From positions 1 through 64,000 of the forward strand of contig CAJNCJ010000002.1 of the NCBI GenBank assembly GCA_905221235.1: a DNA stretch of 64,000 nucleotides, read 5' to 3'. Positions 44,148 to 53,997 of the stretch are shown here, one piece after another. The DNA comes from a bacterium. GTDB taxonomy: Bacteria; Bacillota; Bacilli; Lactobacillales; Streptococcaceae. The first letter of the stretch is position 1. The number at the start of each line of letters is the position of its first letter. The position numbers and the translations under genes were made by a program. The notes beneath the pieces were generated by a model. It saw only the letters and a program-made list of their open reading frames with translations. It did no database searches and had not been told where the DNA came from.

Positions 44148-44663
44148 TTAGTCGTGGTATTCTCCGCGATCCCATTTTTCAAGGAATTCAGTGAAGAAGT
44201 TTGCGTCTGTTTGTTGAGCATTGTGACTTTCAACGTGTTCAATTTTCGCAATCAATTTTTTGTTTTCTTCAGTTGGTTTGTATTCAGCATGGATGAAAGC
44301 TTCGATGATATCGCACATAAGCAATTCACCAGTAATCTTACCACCAAAACCGATAACGTTGGCGTTCAATTGTTCTTTAGCATAAAGAGCTGTTGTCATA
44401 TCACGAACCAAGGCAGAACGGACACCTGGAACTTTATTTACAGCGTTGTTGATACCAACTCCAGTACCACAGATACATACCCCAAGATCAGCTTGACCGC
44501 TAGTTACAGCTTCACCAACTTTTTTACCAAAGATTGGGTAGTGAGTACGTGTGTGGTCATAGGTACCAAAGTCAATGACTTCATATCCTTTTGATTTCAA
44601 AAATTCTGAAACCGCCATTTTTTCATCTGTTACGATGTGGTCACATCCAATTGCAATTCTCAT
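44148..44663 (-). CDS. lacB: Galactose-6-phosphate isomerase subunit LacB
   Basis: This is one of two subunits of the enzyme that isomerises galactose-6-phosphate to tagatose-6-phosphate. The RpiB/LacAB fold is recognisable from the start [19 protein letters not shown], the [18 protein letters not shown] loop with its active-site cysteine, and the [18 protein letters not shown] block. The protein has 171 residues. It follows lacA by 30 bases and pairs with it. Confidence 0.94.
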   Translation of the reverse strand: MRIAIGCDHIVTDEKMAVSEFLKSKGYEVIDFGTYDHTRTHYPIFGKKVGEAVTSGQADLGVCICGTGVGINNAVNKVPGVRSALVRDMTTALYAKEQLNANVIGFGGKITGELLMCDIIEAFIHAEYKPTEENKKLIAKIEHVESHNAQQTDANFFTEFLEKWDRGEYHD

Positions 44664-44693
44664 TTTTAACTTACCTTTCTTACTATAATCTAA

Positions 44694-45119
44694 TTAGCAC
44701 ATTTTGTTCAACATATCAACACGAATTTGGTGACGTCCACCATCATATTTACCGTTAACAAATCCTTTAGCAATGTTTTTAGCCAATTCATCACCAACAA
44801 GTTGTGCACCCATAGTGATCATACGTGAGTTGTTGTGGCCACGAGTCATATAAGCTGAACGTTCGTCAGAAACTTCTGCAGCAACCATTCCTTTGATTTT
44901 AGTTGCAACCATGAATGGACCAGCACCATAGGCATCAATCACAATACCAAGGTTTTGTTCTTCTTTGTTTACTTCTGCGGCAACAGCAAGAGTCACATCA
45001 ACAAAGTCTTGACCTTCAGCTGTAACATCCACAACGTGGAAGTTTTCTTTTTCCAAGAAGTCTTTCACAACTTCTTTCAATCTTAAACCTGCAGCATCTG
45101 CACCGATAACAATAGACAT
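44694..45119 (-). CDS. lacA: Galactose-6-phosphate isomerase subunit LacA
   Basis: The partner of LacB, also of the RpiB/LacAB fold ([20 protein letters not shown], then [20 protein letters not shown]). The active-site cysteine loop of LacB is replaced by DAYGAG, as expected for the A subunit. It has 141 residues and is the first gene of the lacABCD transcript, behind a LacR-type promoter region. Confidence 0.94.
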   Translation of the reverse strand: MSIVIGADAAGLRLKEVVKDFLEKENFHVVDVTAEGQDFVDVTLAVAAEVNKEEQNLGIVIDAYGAGPFMVATKIKGMVAAEVSDERSAYMTRGHNNSRMITMGAQLVGDELAKNIAKGFVNGKYDGGRHQIRVDMLNKMC

Positions 45120-45174
45120 ATTGTATACTCCTTTTTATTTTTCTAGGCTAATAAAACCTTTTATAGTTAGCAGT

Positions 45175-45283
45175 TTATACTCTTCGAAAATCAAATTCAA
45201 ACCGCGTCAACGTCGCCTTGCCGTACTCAAGTACAGCCTGCGGCTAGTTTCCTAGTTTGCTCTTTAATTTTCATTGAGTATTA
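45175..45283. repeat. BOX element (boxA-boxC, no boxB)
   Basis: A copy of the pneumococcal-type BOX repeat. boxA includes CTTCGAAAATCAAATTC and GTCAACGTCGCCTTGCCGTA, and the boxC end runs CTAGTTTGCTCTTTAATTTTC to TTGAGTATTA. The outer ends are inverted (TACTCTTCGAAAAT and ATTTTCATTGAGTA). boxB is absent and the centre is short. It lies in the lacA leader, between the promoter and the gene. Confidence 0.85.
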
Positions 45284-45408
45284 CCTACAAAAAGCTTTCT
45301 AGCGGTTTATTGACAAATTAGATTGAATGAGATGACTTACACCTTATTCAAGTTTAGGAAATCAGTTTCCTAGAAATAATCTCTCTTTCAAAGAGAATAT
45401 AACAAGTG

Positions 45409-45455
45409 ATTGTTTGTTTGTTACAAACATCATTTGTTACTTACAAACATAATAT
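45409..45455 (-). promoter_or_regulatory. LacR-type operator repeats of lacABCD
   Basis: Several TGTTTG/CAAACA words occur around and downstream of the -10 box (for example TGTTTGTTTGTTACAAACA at 45413-45431). Closely similar words occur at the PTS operon promoter (49118-49162), which fits a common repressor, most likely LacR. Confidence 0.55.
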
Positions 45456-45479
45456 ACTCCTATTTGCCGAAAAAGTCAA
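45451..45479 (-). promoter_or_regulatory. Promoter of lacABCD
   Basis: -35 TTGACT (45474-45479) and -10 TATATT (45451-45456), 17 bases apart on the minus strand. The 390-base leader to lacA contains the BOX repeat. Confidence 0.65.
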
Positions 45480-45508
45480 CAGTTAATGTTTGTTTTTGTG
45501 TTTTTTAA

Positions 45509-46405
45509 CTAAAAAATTTCGATGTCAAAACCAATTTGATCCACTTGACCAGATTCTAGGAGGCGAACATTCTTCTTATCTTCTAGATGATCTCCTTCTT
45601 CAAGGGATGTTGACAAGCCAGACCATGGTTCAAAAGCAATGAAAGGACCTTTATTCAAGGTTGACCAGATAATGAGATTTGGAAACTCTGCAAAGTGTAC
45701 TTTCAATCCCTTATCATGTTTACGAGAACGAAGGGCAATTGTTCTAGATTGCAATTCATCTAAGGTGATTGCATCTGTGCTGAAAAGATCATAACTAAGA
45801 TTTATTTCTTTTTGCTCCTCTAACCATGGACTTCTATCTTGGAAATCCAACATACCCGTTTCTGGGAAAGGACGTGGAACTGAGCAAGTCTCTTCTTTCT
45901 CAAACTCTAGATAATAATCTTCATAGATTTCATCATCAAGTAGAGGACAATTAAATCCTGGATGTCCACCGATAAAGTAAGGCATGACCTTGCTAGTTTC
46001 TTTATTGAAAATCTTGTATTGAGTCCGTACTGTTTTACCAGTAAGGCTATAAGTGATTTCTAGGCGGAAATGATAAGGGTAGTTCTGATAGCTATTCTCA
46101 TCGTCTTCAATTGCAAAAGTTACACTCTTGTTTGTCTGTTCAACTAATTCAAATTCTTTCTTACGAACCAAACCATGACGTGGAATCTTTCCTTTGATTT
46201 CTTGTCCATTTTCATCTATATAAAGTGCTGTATCTTCTCTCAAAGAACCACAAATAGGGAAAAGAACAGGAGCTTGTCCACTCCAATAAGTAGCATCTCC
46301 TTGCCACAAATATTCAAGACCCTCAGCATCTTTTATAGAAGAAAGAGCCCCACCAAAACTGTTAAATTGAACTCTTAATTGTTCTGATTTTAATTCGATT
46401 ACCAT
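45509..46405 (-). CDS. lacX: Aldose 1-epimerase family protein LacX
   Basis: LacX is a mutarotase-like protein encoded with tagatose pathway genes; its precise role is not well established. The 298-residue sequence shows the galactose mutarotase fold with FGGALSSIKDAEGLEYLWQ near the start, IPRHGLVRKKEF (conserved His region), FIGGHPGFNCPL and IAFEPWSGLS (Glu). It lies between gatC and the lacA promoter, after a terminator-like hairpin. Confidence 0.85.
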   Translation of the reverse strand: MVIELKSEQLRVQFNSFGGALSSIKDAEGLEYLWQGDATYWSGQAPVLFPICGSLREDTALYIDENGQEIKGKIPRHGLVRKKEFELVEQTNKSVTFAIEDDENSYQNYPYHFRLEITYSLTGKTVRTQYKIFNKETSKVMPYFIGGHPGFNCPLLDDEIYEDYYLEFEKEETCSVPRPFPETGMLDFQDRSPWLEEQKEINLSYDLFSTDAITLDELQSRTIALRSRKHDKGLKVHFAEFPNLIIWSTLNKGPFIAFEPWSGLSTSLEEGDHLEDKKNVRLLESGQVDQIGFDIEIF

Positions 46406-46429
46406 TATTTTCTCCGATTTCTTGATAGT

Positions 46430-46478
46430 TTATAAAAAACTAGGCTGTCACTCCTAATGGTATGACAACCTAGTTTCA
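46430..46478 (-). terminator. Terminator between gatC and lacX
   Basis: A stem AAACTAGG plus TGTCA pairs with TGACA plus CCTAGTTT, followed by T6 on the minus strand. It should end most PTS transcripts, so lacX depends on read-through or an unseen promoter. Confidence 0.7.
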
Positions 46479-46484
46479 ACAATT

Positions 46485-46638
46485 TACACTCTGCGAAAAT
46501 CCAATTCAAACTTCGTCAGCGTCACCTTTCCGTAGATATGGTCACTGACTTCGTCAGTCTTATCTACAACCTCAAAACTGTATTTTGAGCAACCTACGGC
46601 TAGCTTCCTAGTTTGCTCTTTGATTTTCATTGAGCTTA
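46485..46638. repeat. BOX element (boxA-boxB-boxC)
   Basis: A full BOX repeat downstream of the PTS IIC gene: boxA with TTCGTCAGCGTCACCTTTCCG, boxB with CACTGACTTCGTCAGTCTTA and its own hairpin, and boxC with CCTAGTTTGCTCTTTGATTTTC. It lies 3 kb or less from the other copy, and the two have the same orientation. Confidence 0.85.
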
Positions 46639-46655
46639 CATTTTATAGGAGCGCA

Positions 46656-48131
46656 TTATTTTGCTTTTGCTGCGTACTCTTCGTTACGTTTGATCATTTG
46701 TTTTCTGTACCAAGCAAAGATACCGATATAGAATACAAGGAAGACTACTGCACCAAGGATTGCTTTGATATCACCAGTTGTAGTGTTACCAATTGTCCAA
46801 CCAAGAAGTTTTTCGATTGGTCCTTCAAGAGTTGAGTGAGTAATCAATTGTGTTTCGCTCACACCTGCTGGGAAGGCACCTACACCTTTAGCAAGTTCTG
46901 TTGCAAATGGTGCAATAAGTGTACCTGAAAGAAGGAAGAGTGGCAACAAGAGTGTTCCGAAGATAATCATACGGAGCAATTTACCACGTGTTACAACCAA
47001 GAGAGCTGGAGTAACACCCATTGCGATGATACCTGCAAGTGGCAAGATACCATTTCCAACTTTTGAAAGAAGCACAGCTTCAATCAACATGATTGGTGCA
47101 AGTACGTTAGCACAAGCCCAGATTTCAGCACGACCAGCGATGAATGGCCAGTCAAGACCGATGTTGAATTTACGTCCTTGAAGACGTTTAGTAGCAACGT
47201 TTGTAATACCTTGTGATAGTGGTTCTACGGCTGCGATGAACCATGAACCGATAAGTGAGAAGAGTTCCAAAGATACACCGGCAGTCAAACCAAGAGACAA
47301 CCATCCTCTGATAACAAGACGCCATTTATCTGCATCTTCAACACCTGCAATTGGATGTGGAGTTCCCATAATACCGATAACAATACCAAGGATGAAACCG
47401 ATAAAGAATTTAGAACCCCAGAAACCGATTTTCTTGTTCAATTTAGCAGCATCAAAGTCATATTTATCAAGTCCTGGGAAGAATTTTTCAAAAATCTTAT
47501 CCAAAACCATGATAACTGGGTTCATCATGTAGTTCATGTGAGTTGATGTCATTGGTGATGAACTTGGTGCGTTAAGAAGGTCATCAAATGTAGGTTTCAT
47601 CAAGTCAGAGTTGATAATTTTCAACACACCAACAAGTACGATAGCTGCTGTAGCAATCAAGAGTGAAACCCCTTGGCTCACACCGTTGTTGTCTGCATAC
47701 CATTTAATCAAAAGACCTGTGATAGACAAGTGCCAGATATCGAAGATATCGACATCAAGTGTATCAGTTTTCTTCATAGCAAGCATTACTACGTTGACAA
47801 TCAACATGATAAGCAAGAAGTAAAGTGTCCAAGCAGATCCCCAAGTGATTGTTGCAAGTGGTGCCCAACCAACGTCAGTGATACTCAATTGGATACCAGT
47901 ATTTTCAACGAATTTTGCAAGTGATGCTGAGAAAGCACCATTTAGCATACCGATGATAGCTCCGATACCAGTAAGAGCGATGGCAAGTTTAATACCACCT
48001 TCAAGCGCTTTGGAGAATTTCACTCCAAAAAGTAAAGCCAATACTGTCAAAATGATTAACATGATGACAGGCCCACCCATATCTAAGATAGGTGTGAAAA
48101 ATTCTTTGATTAGGCCAAAGATTGCATCCAT
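46656..48131 (-). CDS. gatC: PTS galactitol-family transporter subunit IIC
   Basis: A 491-residue integral membrane permease of the GatC family, with about ten hydrophobic segments (for example GGPVIMLIILTVLALLFG and LLIATAAIVLVGVLKII). GTPHPIAGVEDADKW is a characteristic loop. With the IIA and IIB genes upstream and lacABCD downstream it most likely imports galactose as galactose-6-phosphate, as reported for related streptococci; galactitol is the formal alternative. It ends near a BOX repeat and terminator. Confidence 0.82.
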   Translation of the reverse strand: MDAIFGLIKEFFTPILDMGGPVIMLIILTVLALLFGVKFSKALEGGIKLAIALTGIGAIIGMLNGAFSASLAKFVENTGIQLSITDVGWAPLATITWGSAWTLYFLLIMLIVNVVMLAMKKTDTLDVDIFDIWHLSITGLLIKWYADNNGVSQGVSLLIATAAIVLVGVLKIINSDLMKPTFDDLLNAPSSSPMTSTHMNYMMNPVIMVLDKIFEKFFPGLDKYDFDAAKLNKKIGFWGSKFFIGFILGIVIGIMGTPHPIAGVEDADKWRLVIRGWLSLGLTAGVSLELFSLIGSWFIAAVEPLSQGITNVATKRLQGRKFNIGLDWPFIAGRAEIWACANVLAPIMLIEAVLLSKVGNGILPLAGIIAMGVTPALLVVTRGKLLRMIIFGTLLLPLFLLSGTLIAPFATELAKGVGAFPAGVSETQLITHSTLEGPIEKLLGWTIGNTTTGDIKAILGAVVFLVFYIGIFAWYRKQMIKRNEEYAAKAK

Positions 48132-48178
48132 AACAGTTCCTCCCTTTTTTATGTTATATGAATGTTAACAAATTAAAA

Positions 48179-48484
48179 TTAGCTTAACCCGTGTTCTTTG
48201 ATAGCTGCTTCAATATTGTCAAATACTGGAGCACTCATTGCTGGGATACGGAATAAGATTGGTCCAGCTTCGATAACTGGAATACCTGGGTCAAAACCAA
48301 GGTCTGTCGCAGCAATTGGTGTGAAGATGTCATAACCTTTGATAAGATCTTCATTAACGTCTTTGACCATGACTGCATCACAGTGAACATCAAAACCGCG
48401 GTTTGAAAGTTCTTCTTCAAGAGCACTTTTAATTTGGTGGCTTGAGTTAACACCTGCACCGCAGGCAGCAAGAATTTTAATCAT
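48179..48484 (-). CDS. gatB: PTS galactitol-family subunit IIB
   Basis: Cytosolic IIB phosphocarrier with the cysteine-type active site at its N-terminus (IKILAACGAGVNSSHQIK). The ATG at 48484 follows GGAGG and gives 101 residues; an open frame twelve codons longer has no better support. It accepts phosphate from the IIA encoded upstream and hands it to sugar bound in GatC. Confidence 0.85.
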   Translation of the reverse strand: MIKILAACGAGVNSSHQIKSALEEELSNRGFDVHCDAVMVKDVNEDLIKGYDIFTPIAATDLGFDPGIPVIEAGPILFRIPAMSAPVFDNIEAAIKEHGLS

Positions 48485-48522
48485 ATGGATTTCCTCCGAT
48501 TTAATATTTTTAATAGACAAGA

Positions 48523-48999
48523 TTAAGCGATTGCTTCAGCAATATAAGCATAGAGTGCTTCTGGTTCAGAAATTTTTGATAGGTCTTCAAGATGACCATT
48601 TCCAGTAAAGAAGTCCATCAACTGAGCAAGAATGTTTGTTTGACTTGAACTTGAGTTATTAATGATAAAGAAGAGTAAAGATACTTCTACTTCCTTATCT
48701 GGTGCAATCATATTGTGGAAGGTCACAGGTTTATCTAATCGAACGACCACAACTTTTTCAGCTAGATTATGAACAATATCTGTATGAGGAATAGCCACAT
48801 TCGGCAAATCCTTACCCAAAAATTCCATATCTAAGCCAGTTGGAAATGACTTTTCGCGCGTGATCAAGGCTTCACGATAGGTTGGAGTTACGATTTCTCG
48901 TTCTTCCAATAAAGTTGCAACCTGATCAAAGAGACGTTCTTGATTATCCGCTTCTAAGCAAAACACAAGGTTTTTGTCAAAGAAATGATCTAATCCCAT
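48523..48999 (-). CDS. gatA: PTS fructose/galactitol-type subunit IIA
   Basis: A IIA domain of the fructose/mannitol-Ntr superfamily, 158 residues, with the phosphorylatable histidine in VAIPHTDIVHN. The start at 48999 (MGLDHFFDKN) follows AAGGG at a reasonable distance; an in-frame upstream ATG lies further from a ribosome binding site. It is the first gene of the gatABC unit behind a promoter with cre box and LacR-like operators. Confidence 0.82.
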   Translation of the reverse strand: MGLDHFFDKNLVFCLEADNQERLFDQVATLLEEREIVTPTYREALITREKSFPTGLDMEFLGKDLPNVAIPHTDIVHNLAEKVVVVRLDKPVTFHNMIAPDKEVEVSLLFFIINNSSSSQTNILAQLMDFFTGNGHLEDLSKISEPEALYAYIAEAIA

Positions 49000-49035
49000 A
49001 AGGTTTTCCCTTCTTTCCATTAACTTTATGCTATA

Positions 49036-49064
49036 AGTATAACACTATATGAAATCGTTGTCAA
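49036..49064 (-). promoter_or_regulatory. Promoter and cre box of the gatABC operon
   Basis: -35 TTGACA (49059-49064) and -10 TATACT (49036-49041) are 17 bases apart. A cre match TGACAACGATTTCA overlaps the -35 (49050-49063), so CcpA would compete with polymerase. Confidence 0.7.
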
Positions 49065-49117
49065 CGTTTTTTGTTCTTTTTTGTCTCTTTTTTTATATTT
49101 TTGTTGTTTTTATAGTT

Positions 49118-49162
49118 TGTTGTATAAAAACAAACACATAAACAAACATTTCAAACATTTTT
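49118..49162 (-). promoter_or_regulatory. LacR-type operator repeats of gatABC
   Basis: Repeated TGTTTG words upstream of the promoter (AATGTTTGTTTATGTGTTTG and neighbours on the minus strand) match those at the lacABCD promoter. Confidence 0.5.
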
Positions 49163-49177
49163 TTCTGTTCTAGAAAC

Positions 49178-49206
49178 TAAAAAAGCAGACCATTTAAGCC
49201 TGCTTT
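49178..49206 (-). terminator. Terminator of lepA
   Basis: A stem AAGCAG/CTGCTT extended by GC and TTAA pairs, followed by T6 on the minus strand, 55 bases after lepA. Confidence 0.7.
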
Positions 49207-49259
49207 ACGATTGATTCTTATATAAATTTCCTATGAAGAAGGAAATGCAATTAAACAAC

Positions 49260-51083
49260 TTATTCTTCATCCATACTCAAGACGCTGAGGAAGGCTTCTT
49301 GTGGAACTTCTACTGATCCGATCGCTTTCATACGCTTCTTACCTGCTTTTTGTTTTTCTAGAAGTTTACGCTTACGAGAAACGTCGCCACCATAACACTT
49401 GGCAAGTACATTTTTACGAAGGGCTTTGATATCAGTACGAGCCACAATCTTGTGTCCAATAGCTGCTTGAATTGGAACCTCAAATTGTTGGCGAGGGATG
49501 ATTTTTTTAAGTTTATCAACGATGAGTTTTCCACGTTCGTAGGCAAAATCCTTGTGAACGATAAAGCTAAGGGCATCCACCTTGTCTCCATTGAGAAGGA
49601 TATCCATTTTCACCAGCTTAGATGGGCGATACTCTGACAATTCGTAGTCAAAGCTTGCATAACCACGTGTCGAAGACTTAAGCTTATCAAAGAAGTCAAA
49701 GACGATTTCAGCAAGTGGAATTTGATAGATAACATTGACACGATTGTCATCAATATAGTCCATAGTCACAAAGTCCCCACGCTTGCGCTGAGCTAGCTCC
49801 ATTACTGCTCCTACGAACTCCTGTGGTACCATGATTTGCGCTTTAACATAAGGCTCTTCAATGGTTGCAATCTTAGTTGGGTCTGGAAATTCAGATGGGT
49901 TAGAGACGTCCATAGACTCACCATCGGTCAAATTAACTTTGTAAATAACAGACGGAGCTGTCATGATGAGGTCGATATTGAACTCACGTTCCAAACGTTC
50001 CTGAATAACATCCATATGGAGAAGTCCAAGGAAACCACAACGGAAACCAAATCCAAGTGCCTGAGATGTTTCTGGTTCAAACTGAAGACTAGCATCATTC
50101 AGTTGCAATTTTTCAAGGGCTTCACGTAGGTCATTATACTTGTTTGACTCAATTGGGTAGAGACCCGCAAAAACCATAGGATTCATCTGCTTGTAACCAT
50201 GTAATGGCTCTGCCGCAGGATTGGTTGCCAAGGTAACGGTATCACCCACACGAGTATCCTGAACCGTCTTGATAGAAGCTGCAATATAACCAACGTCACC
50301 AGTCGCAAGGAAATCACGACCAACTGCTTTGGGTGTAAATATACCGACTTCTGTCACATCAAAGGTCTTGTCATTGCTCATAAGCTGAATCTTATCGCCA
50401 GGTTTGACCACTCCATCCATGACACGCACTTGGAGGATAACCCCACGGTAGGCATCATAAACAGAGTCGAAAATCAAAGCCTTAAGTGGCGCCGTCACAT
50501 CACCCGTTGGTGCTGGAACTTTTTCTACGATTTGCTCAAGAATTTCTTCGATACCAATACCAGCCTTAGCTGATGCTAAGACTGCTTCACTGGCGTCCAA
50601 ACCAATGACATCTTCAATCTCTGTACGCACGCGCTCAGGATCTGCAGCTGGTAGGTCAATTTTGTTAATGACTGGCATGATTTCCAAATCATTATCCAAG
50701 GCCAGATAAACATTGGCAAGAGTTTGAGCCTCAATCCCTTGAGCGGCATCAACCACCAAAATCGCTCCCTCACAGGCAGCTAGCGAACGTGAAACTTCAT
50801 AGGTAAAGTCAACGTGCCCTGGTGTGTCAATCAAGTGGAAAATATAAGTTTCCCCATCTTTTGCGGTATAATTCAGCTCGATGGCATTGAGTTTAATGGT
50901 AATCCCACGTTCTCGCTCTAGATCCATGCTATCTAAGAGCTGAGCTTGCATTTCACGACTTGAAACCGTCTCTGTTTTTTCCAAAATACGGTCTGCTAGA
51001 GTCGACTTCCCATGGTCAATATGGGCGATAATAGAGAAGTTACGGATCTTCTCCTGTCGTTTTTTCAATTCTTCTAAGTTCAT
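49260..51083 (-). CDS. lepA: Elongation factor 4 (LepA)
   Basis: A translational GTPase that back-translocates or remodels stalled ribosomes. The G motifs [17 protein letters not shown] and INKIDLP are present, and the LepA-specific C-terminal domain ends [18 protein letters not shown]. The start at 51083 ([12 protein letters not shown]) has AGGAAG upstream and gives 607 residues; a frame 21 codons longer is not family-like. Monocistronic with its own terminator. Confidence 0.94.
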   Translation of the reverse strand: MNLEELKKRQEKIRNFSIIAHIDHGKSTLADRILEKTETVSSREMQAQLLDSMDLERERGITIKLNAIELNYTAKDGETYIFHLIDTPGHVDFTYEVSRSLAACEGAILVVDAAQGIEAQTLANVYLALDNDLEIMPVINKIDLPAADPERVRTEIEDVIGLDASEAVLASAKAGIGIEEILEQIVEKVPAPTGDVTAPLKALIFDSVYDAYRGVILQVRVMDGVVKPGDKIQLMSNDKTFDVTEVGIFTPKAVGRDFLATGDVGYIAASIKTVQDTRVGDTVTLATNPAAEPLHGYKQMNPMVFAGLYPIESNKYNDLREALEKLQLNDASLQFEPETSQALGFGFRCGFLGLLHMDVIQERLEREFNIDLIMTAPSVIYKVNLTDGESMDVSNPSEFPDPTKIATIEEPYVKAQIMVPQEFVGAVMELAQRKRGDFVTMDYIDDNRVNVIYQIPLAEIVFDFFDKLKSSTRGYASFDYELSEYRPSKLVKMDILLNGDKVDALSFIVHKDFAYERGKLIVDKLKKIIPRQQFEVPIQAAIGHKIVARTDIKALRKNVLAKCYGGDVSRKRKLLEKQKAGKKRMKAIGSVEVPQEAFLSVLSMDEE

Positions 51084-51161
51084 GATTCTCTTCCTTTCAG
51101 GGTATCTATTTATTATAAATTGTTTTTGACTTTTTGACAAGACCATACCCTGCTAGGAGTA

Positions 51162-51890
51162 CTAATCTTCAGCGACAAAGCCATCATTTTCTATAAAGTG
51201 GTGTTCTGTCATTCCTTGGTCTGTAAAGACAATCCCGTGAAGGACACCACCGTAGACAGCTCCACCGTCCATCCCAATCTTGCCATCTTCTGTTGTCCAA
51301 AGCTCAGCTGTACCTCGGTCTTGCTTCAACAAACCATAGACCGGTGTATGACCGAAGACAATGGTTTTTCCAGTATGATTTTCGGCTTCGTGGAATGGTT
51401 TTCTAAGCCAGACTTTCTTGTAATCTGTTGTTTCATGCCAGTCATCCAAGGTCAAGTCAATACCTGCGTGAACAAAGATATACTTGTCTGTCTCTACCAC
51501 AAATGGCATTTGACGAATAAATTCGACCAAATCTGCTGCTTCTGTAGCCACCCGCTTGGCATCTTCTACTCCATCAACTGGTGCATCCAAGGGACGCCCT
51601 AGGATAGAGTTAATGGTTGTATCTCCACCATTGCGACGATAGTGGTCATAGCTTTCTTCTGGGTCATCGAGCCAAGTCAAAAACATATACTCGTGGTTTC
51701 CTGACAAACAGATAGCTCCTTGATTATCCACCAATTCCTTAACCATTTCAAGGACACGGCGACTATCTTCACCTCGGTCAATCAAATCCCCTAGAAAAAG
51801 CAACTGGGTCTGACCATCCCAAGTTTTGAGAAGGTCTTCCAACATCCCAGCTTTTCCATGAACGTCTCCAATTACATAATAGTCTGTCAT
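51162..51890 (-). CDS. Metallophosphoesterase, PrpE/Ser-Thr phosphatase-like
   Basis: The calcineurin-like core is clear: GDVHGKAGML, LGDLIDRGEDS, SGNHEYMFL, FVHAGID and FGHTPVYG supply all metal ligands, in a 242-residue protein. The overall pattern resembles PrpE-type phosphatases that act on phosphoproteins or dinucleoside polyphosphates. It starts one base after recN stops, and so is the end of the recN operon. Substrate unassigned. Confidence 0.82.
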   Translation of the reverse strand: MTDYYVIGDVHGKAGMLEDLLKTWDGQTQLLFLGDLIDRGEDSRRVLEMVKELVDNQGAICLSGNHEYMFLTWLDDPEESYDHYRRNGGDTTINSILGRPLDAPVDGVEDAKRVATEAADLVEFIRQMPFVVETDKYIFVHAGIDLTLDDWHETTDYKKVWLRKPFHEAENHTGKTIVFGHTPVYGLLKQDRGTAELWTTEDGKIGMDGGAVYGGVLHGIVFTDQGMTEHHFIENDGFVAED

Positions 51891-51891
51891 C

Positions 51892-53559
51892 TTATTTCTC
51901 CTTGTTTCTCAACAATTCTCTGGCTTGCGTCAGGGCTGCTTCTGTCACATCATCACCTGCCAACATCTTGGCAACTTCCTCGACTCGCTCTTCAACCGTC
52001 AAGAGACGAACAGTCGAAACCGTTGAATGCTCATTGCTAATCTTCTCAATAAAGAATTGATAATCTGCAATCGCAATCACTTGTGGCAAATGGGAAATAG
52101 CCAAAACCTGACCATGCTGACCAATCTTGTGAATCTTCTGAGCAATAGCTTGTGCAACACGACCTGAAACTCCCGTATCCACCTCATCAAAGACAATGCT
52201 AGTCTTGCCTTCTTTACGTGAAAAGGCAGATTTAATGGCTAGCATGAGACGGGATAATTCCCCACCAGATGCAACCTTGACCAAGGGTTTAAAATCTTCG
52301 CCAGGGTTGGTTGATATGTAAAACTCAATCATTTCATTTCCCTCACGACTGAATTTTCCCTTGCTAAAACGAACCTGAAACTGAGCTTTTTCCATATAAA
52401 GGTCCTGTAGTTCTTGTTTAATCTCAGCTTCGAGTTGCTGGGCCAAATCATGACGAGCAGATGCAAGCTGGCCTGCCAAATCAACAAGATTGACTTCCAA
52501 TTTTTTAAGCTCTGCTTCCATATCTTCAGAAGAAAGATTATTGCCTGTCAAGAGATTGTATTCTTCTGTAATTTTGGCAAAATAAAGCAAGACATCATCT
52601 ACAGTCCCACCGTACTTGCGGGTAATAGTGTGAAGGAGATCCAAACGATTCTCAACCTGCATGAGACGATTTCCGTCAAAATCAAGGTTCTCAATAATAG
52701 CTTCCAGACGCTTGCTAATGTCTTCTAAGACATAGTAAGTCTCAGATAGAGAGCTTGAAATTTCACGGTATTCAGGGTCATACTCTTCAACACTTTCCAT
52801 GTCATTCATAGCTGAACGAACATTGGCCAGACTTGAAAAATCTTCATTATCCAACATGCTGTAGGCATTGGTCAGTGTATCCGCAATATTTTTATGGTTG
52901 AGGAGTTTATCTCGCTCTTGATTGAGAGCCAGGTCTTCTCCAGCTTGCAAGTTTGCTGCCTCAATTTCTGCCATTTGAAATTCCAACATTTCGATACGAG
53001 CCTTGTGTTCCTGTTGGTTTTTCTTGACTTCCAGAACCTGCTTGCGCATTTTTCGATAGGCATCAAAACTCGTTTGATAAGTTTCTTTCAAGTCCCAAAA
53101 AGCTGCCTCGCCAAATTCATCCAACATTTGAATATGAAGTTGAGGGCGCATTAACTCTTCTTGGTCATGCTGACCATGAATGTCCACAAGATGTTGACCA
53201 ATAGCACGCAAAACAGACAGATTGACCATCTGGCCATTCACACGGCTGATACTACGACCATTTTGCAGAATTTCCCGACGGATGATAATCTCATCACCCA
53301 ATTCTAAACCTTGCTCATCAAAAATTTCTTGTAAAAGGCGACTATTCTCAACTGAGAAAAGCCCCTCAATCTCTGCCTTTGGTGCACCATGACGAATAAC
53401 ATCTGTCGTCGCACGAGCTCCCAACATCATATTCATGGCATCAATAATAATCGACTTCCCTGCACCCGTTTCACCAGTCAGGACAGTCATCCCCTTTTCA
53501 AAATTGAGGGAAATAGCCTCAATAATGGCAAAGTTTTTTATCGAAATTTCAAGTAACAT
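51892..53559 (-). CDS. recN: DNA repair protein RecN
   Basis: An SMC-like ATPase involved in double-strand break repair. Walker A is LTGETGAGKSIIIDAM and Walker B is SIVFDEVDTGVSG, with the ABC signature VASGGELSRLMLAI between them and a long coiled coil in the middle (about residues 150-370). The length of 555 residues is typical. It follows argR by seven bases and is last-but-one in a repair/regulation operon. Confidence 0.94.
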   Translation of the reverse strand: MLLEISIKNFAIIEAISLNFEKGMTVLTGETGAGKSIIIDAMNMMLGARATTDVIRHGAPKAEIEGLFSVENSRLLQEIFDEQGLELGDEIIIRREILQNGRSISRVNGQMVNLSVLRAIGQHLVDIHGQHDQEELMRPQLHIQMLDEFGEAAFWDLKETYQTSFDAYRKMRKQVLEVKKNQQEHKARIEMLEFQMAEIEAANLQAGEDLALNQERDKLLNHKNIADTLTNAYSMLDNEDFSSLANVRSAMNDMESVEEYDPEYREISSSLSETYYVLEDISKRLEAIIENLDFDGNRLMQVENRLDLLHTITRKYGGTVDDVLLYFAKITEEYNLLTGNNLSSEDMEAELKKLEVNLVDLAGQLASARHDLAQQLEAEIKQELQDLYMEKAQFQVRFSKGKFSREGNEMIEFYISTNPGEDFKPLVKVASGGELSRLMLAIKSAFSRKEGKTSIVFDEVDTGVSGRVAQAIAQKIHKIGQHGQVLAISHLPQVIAIADYQFFIEKISNEHSTVSTVRLLTVEERVEEVAKMLAGDDVTEAALTQARELLRNKEK

Positions 53560-53565
53560 ATAGAC

Positions 53566-53997
53566 CTACCAATTTTTTACTTGTTCAAAGATTTCCTCAG
53601 CTAGACTTTCACTTCTGGCAATGACTAAAATCGAGCTATCATCAGCCAAACAGCTGAAAATCTTCTCCGCAAAAGTCTCGGTTAACTGAGCTTTTACAAA
53701 AGCCGTATTTCCTGGGATAACTTGGAGGTTGATCATCTTGTCCATCAATTCGGCTGACTCAATATTGTCTTCAGCTAGTTGCAAACTTTTTACGATTGAT
53801 TTTGGCAATTCATAGACATAGGTGTTGTCTCTCAAAGGAATTTTGACAATCCCTAGTTCTTTGATATCTCGGGATACCGTTGCTTGAGTGGCAGTGATGC
53901 CTGCCTCTTTCAAATGTTCTACAATTTCTTCCTGCGTACCGATTTGATAATCTGTCACAAATCGTCTAATTTTTTCAAGTCTCTCTTTTTTATTCAT
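53566..53997 (-). CDS. argR: Arginine repressor family regulator
   Basis: The N-terminal winged helix (KKERLEKIRRFVTDYQIGTQ, then ATQATVSRDIKELGIVKI) and C-terminal oligomerisation/arginine-binding domain match ArgR/AhrC. The usual Asp-Asp arginine contact appears as LADDSSILVIA. It has 143 residues, slightly short. It sits between tlyA (8-base overlap) and recN, an arrangement conserved in Gram-positives. Streptococci carry more than one ArgR paralogue; which this is remains open. Confidence 0.88.
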   Translation of the reverse strand: MNKKERLEKIRRFVTDYQIGTQEEIVEHLKEAGITATQATVSRDIKELGIVKIPLRDNTYVYELPKSIVKSLQLAEDNIESAELMDKMINLQVIPGNTAFVKAQLTETFAEKIFSCLADDSSILVIARSESLAEEIFEQVKNW

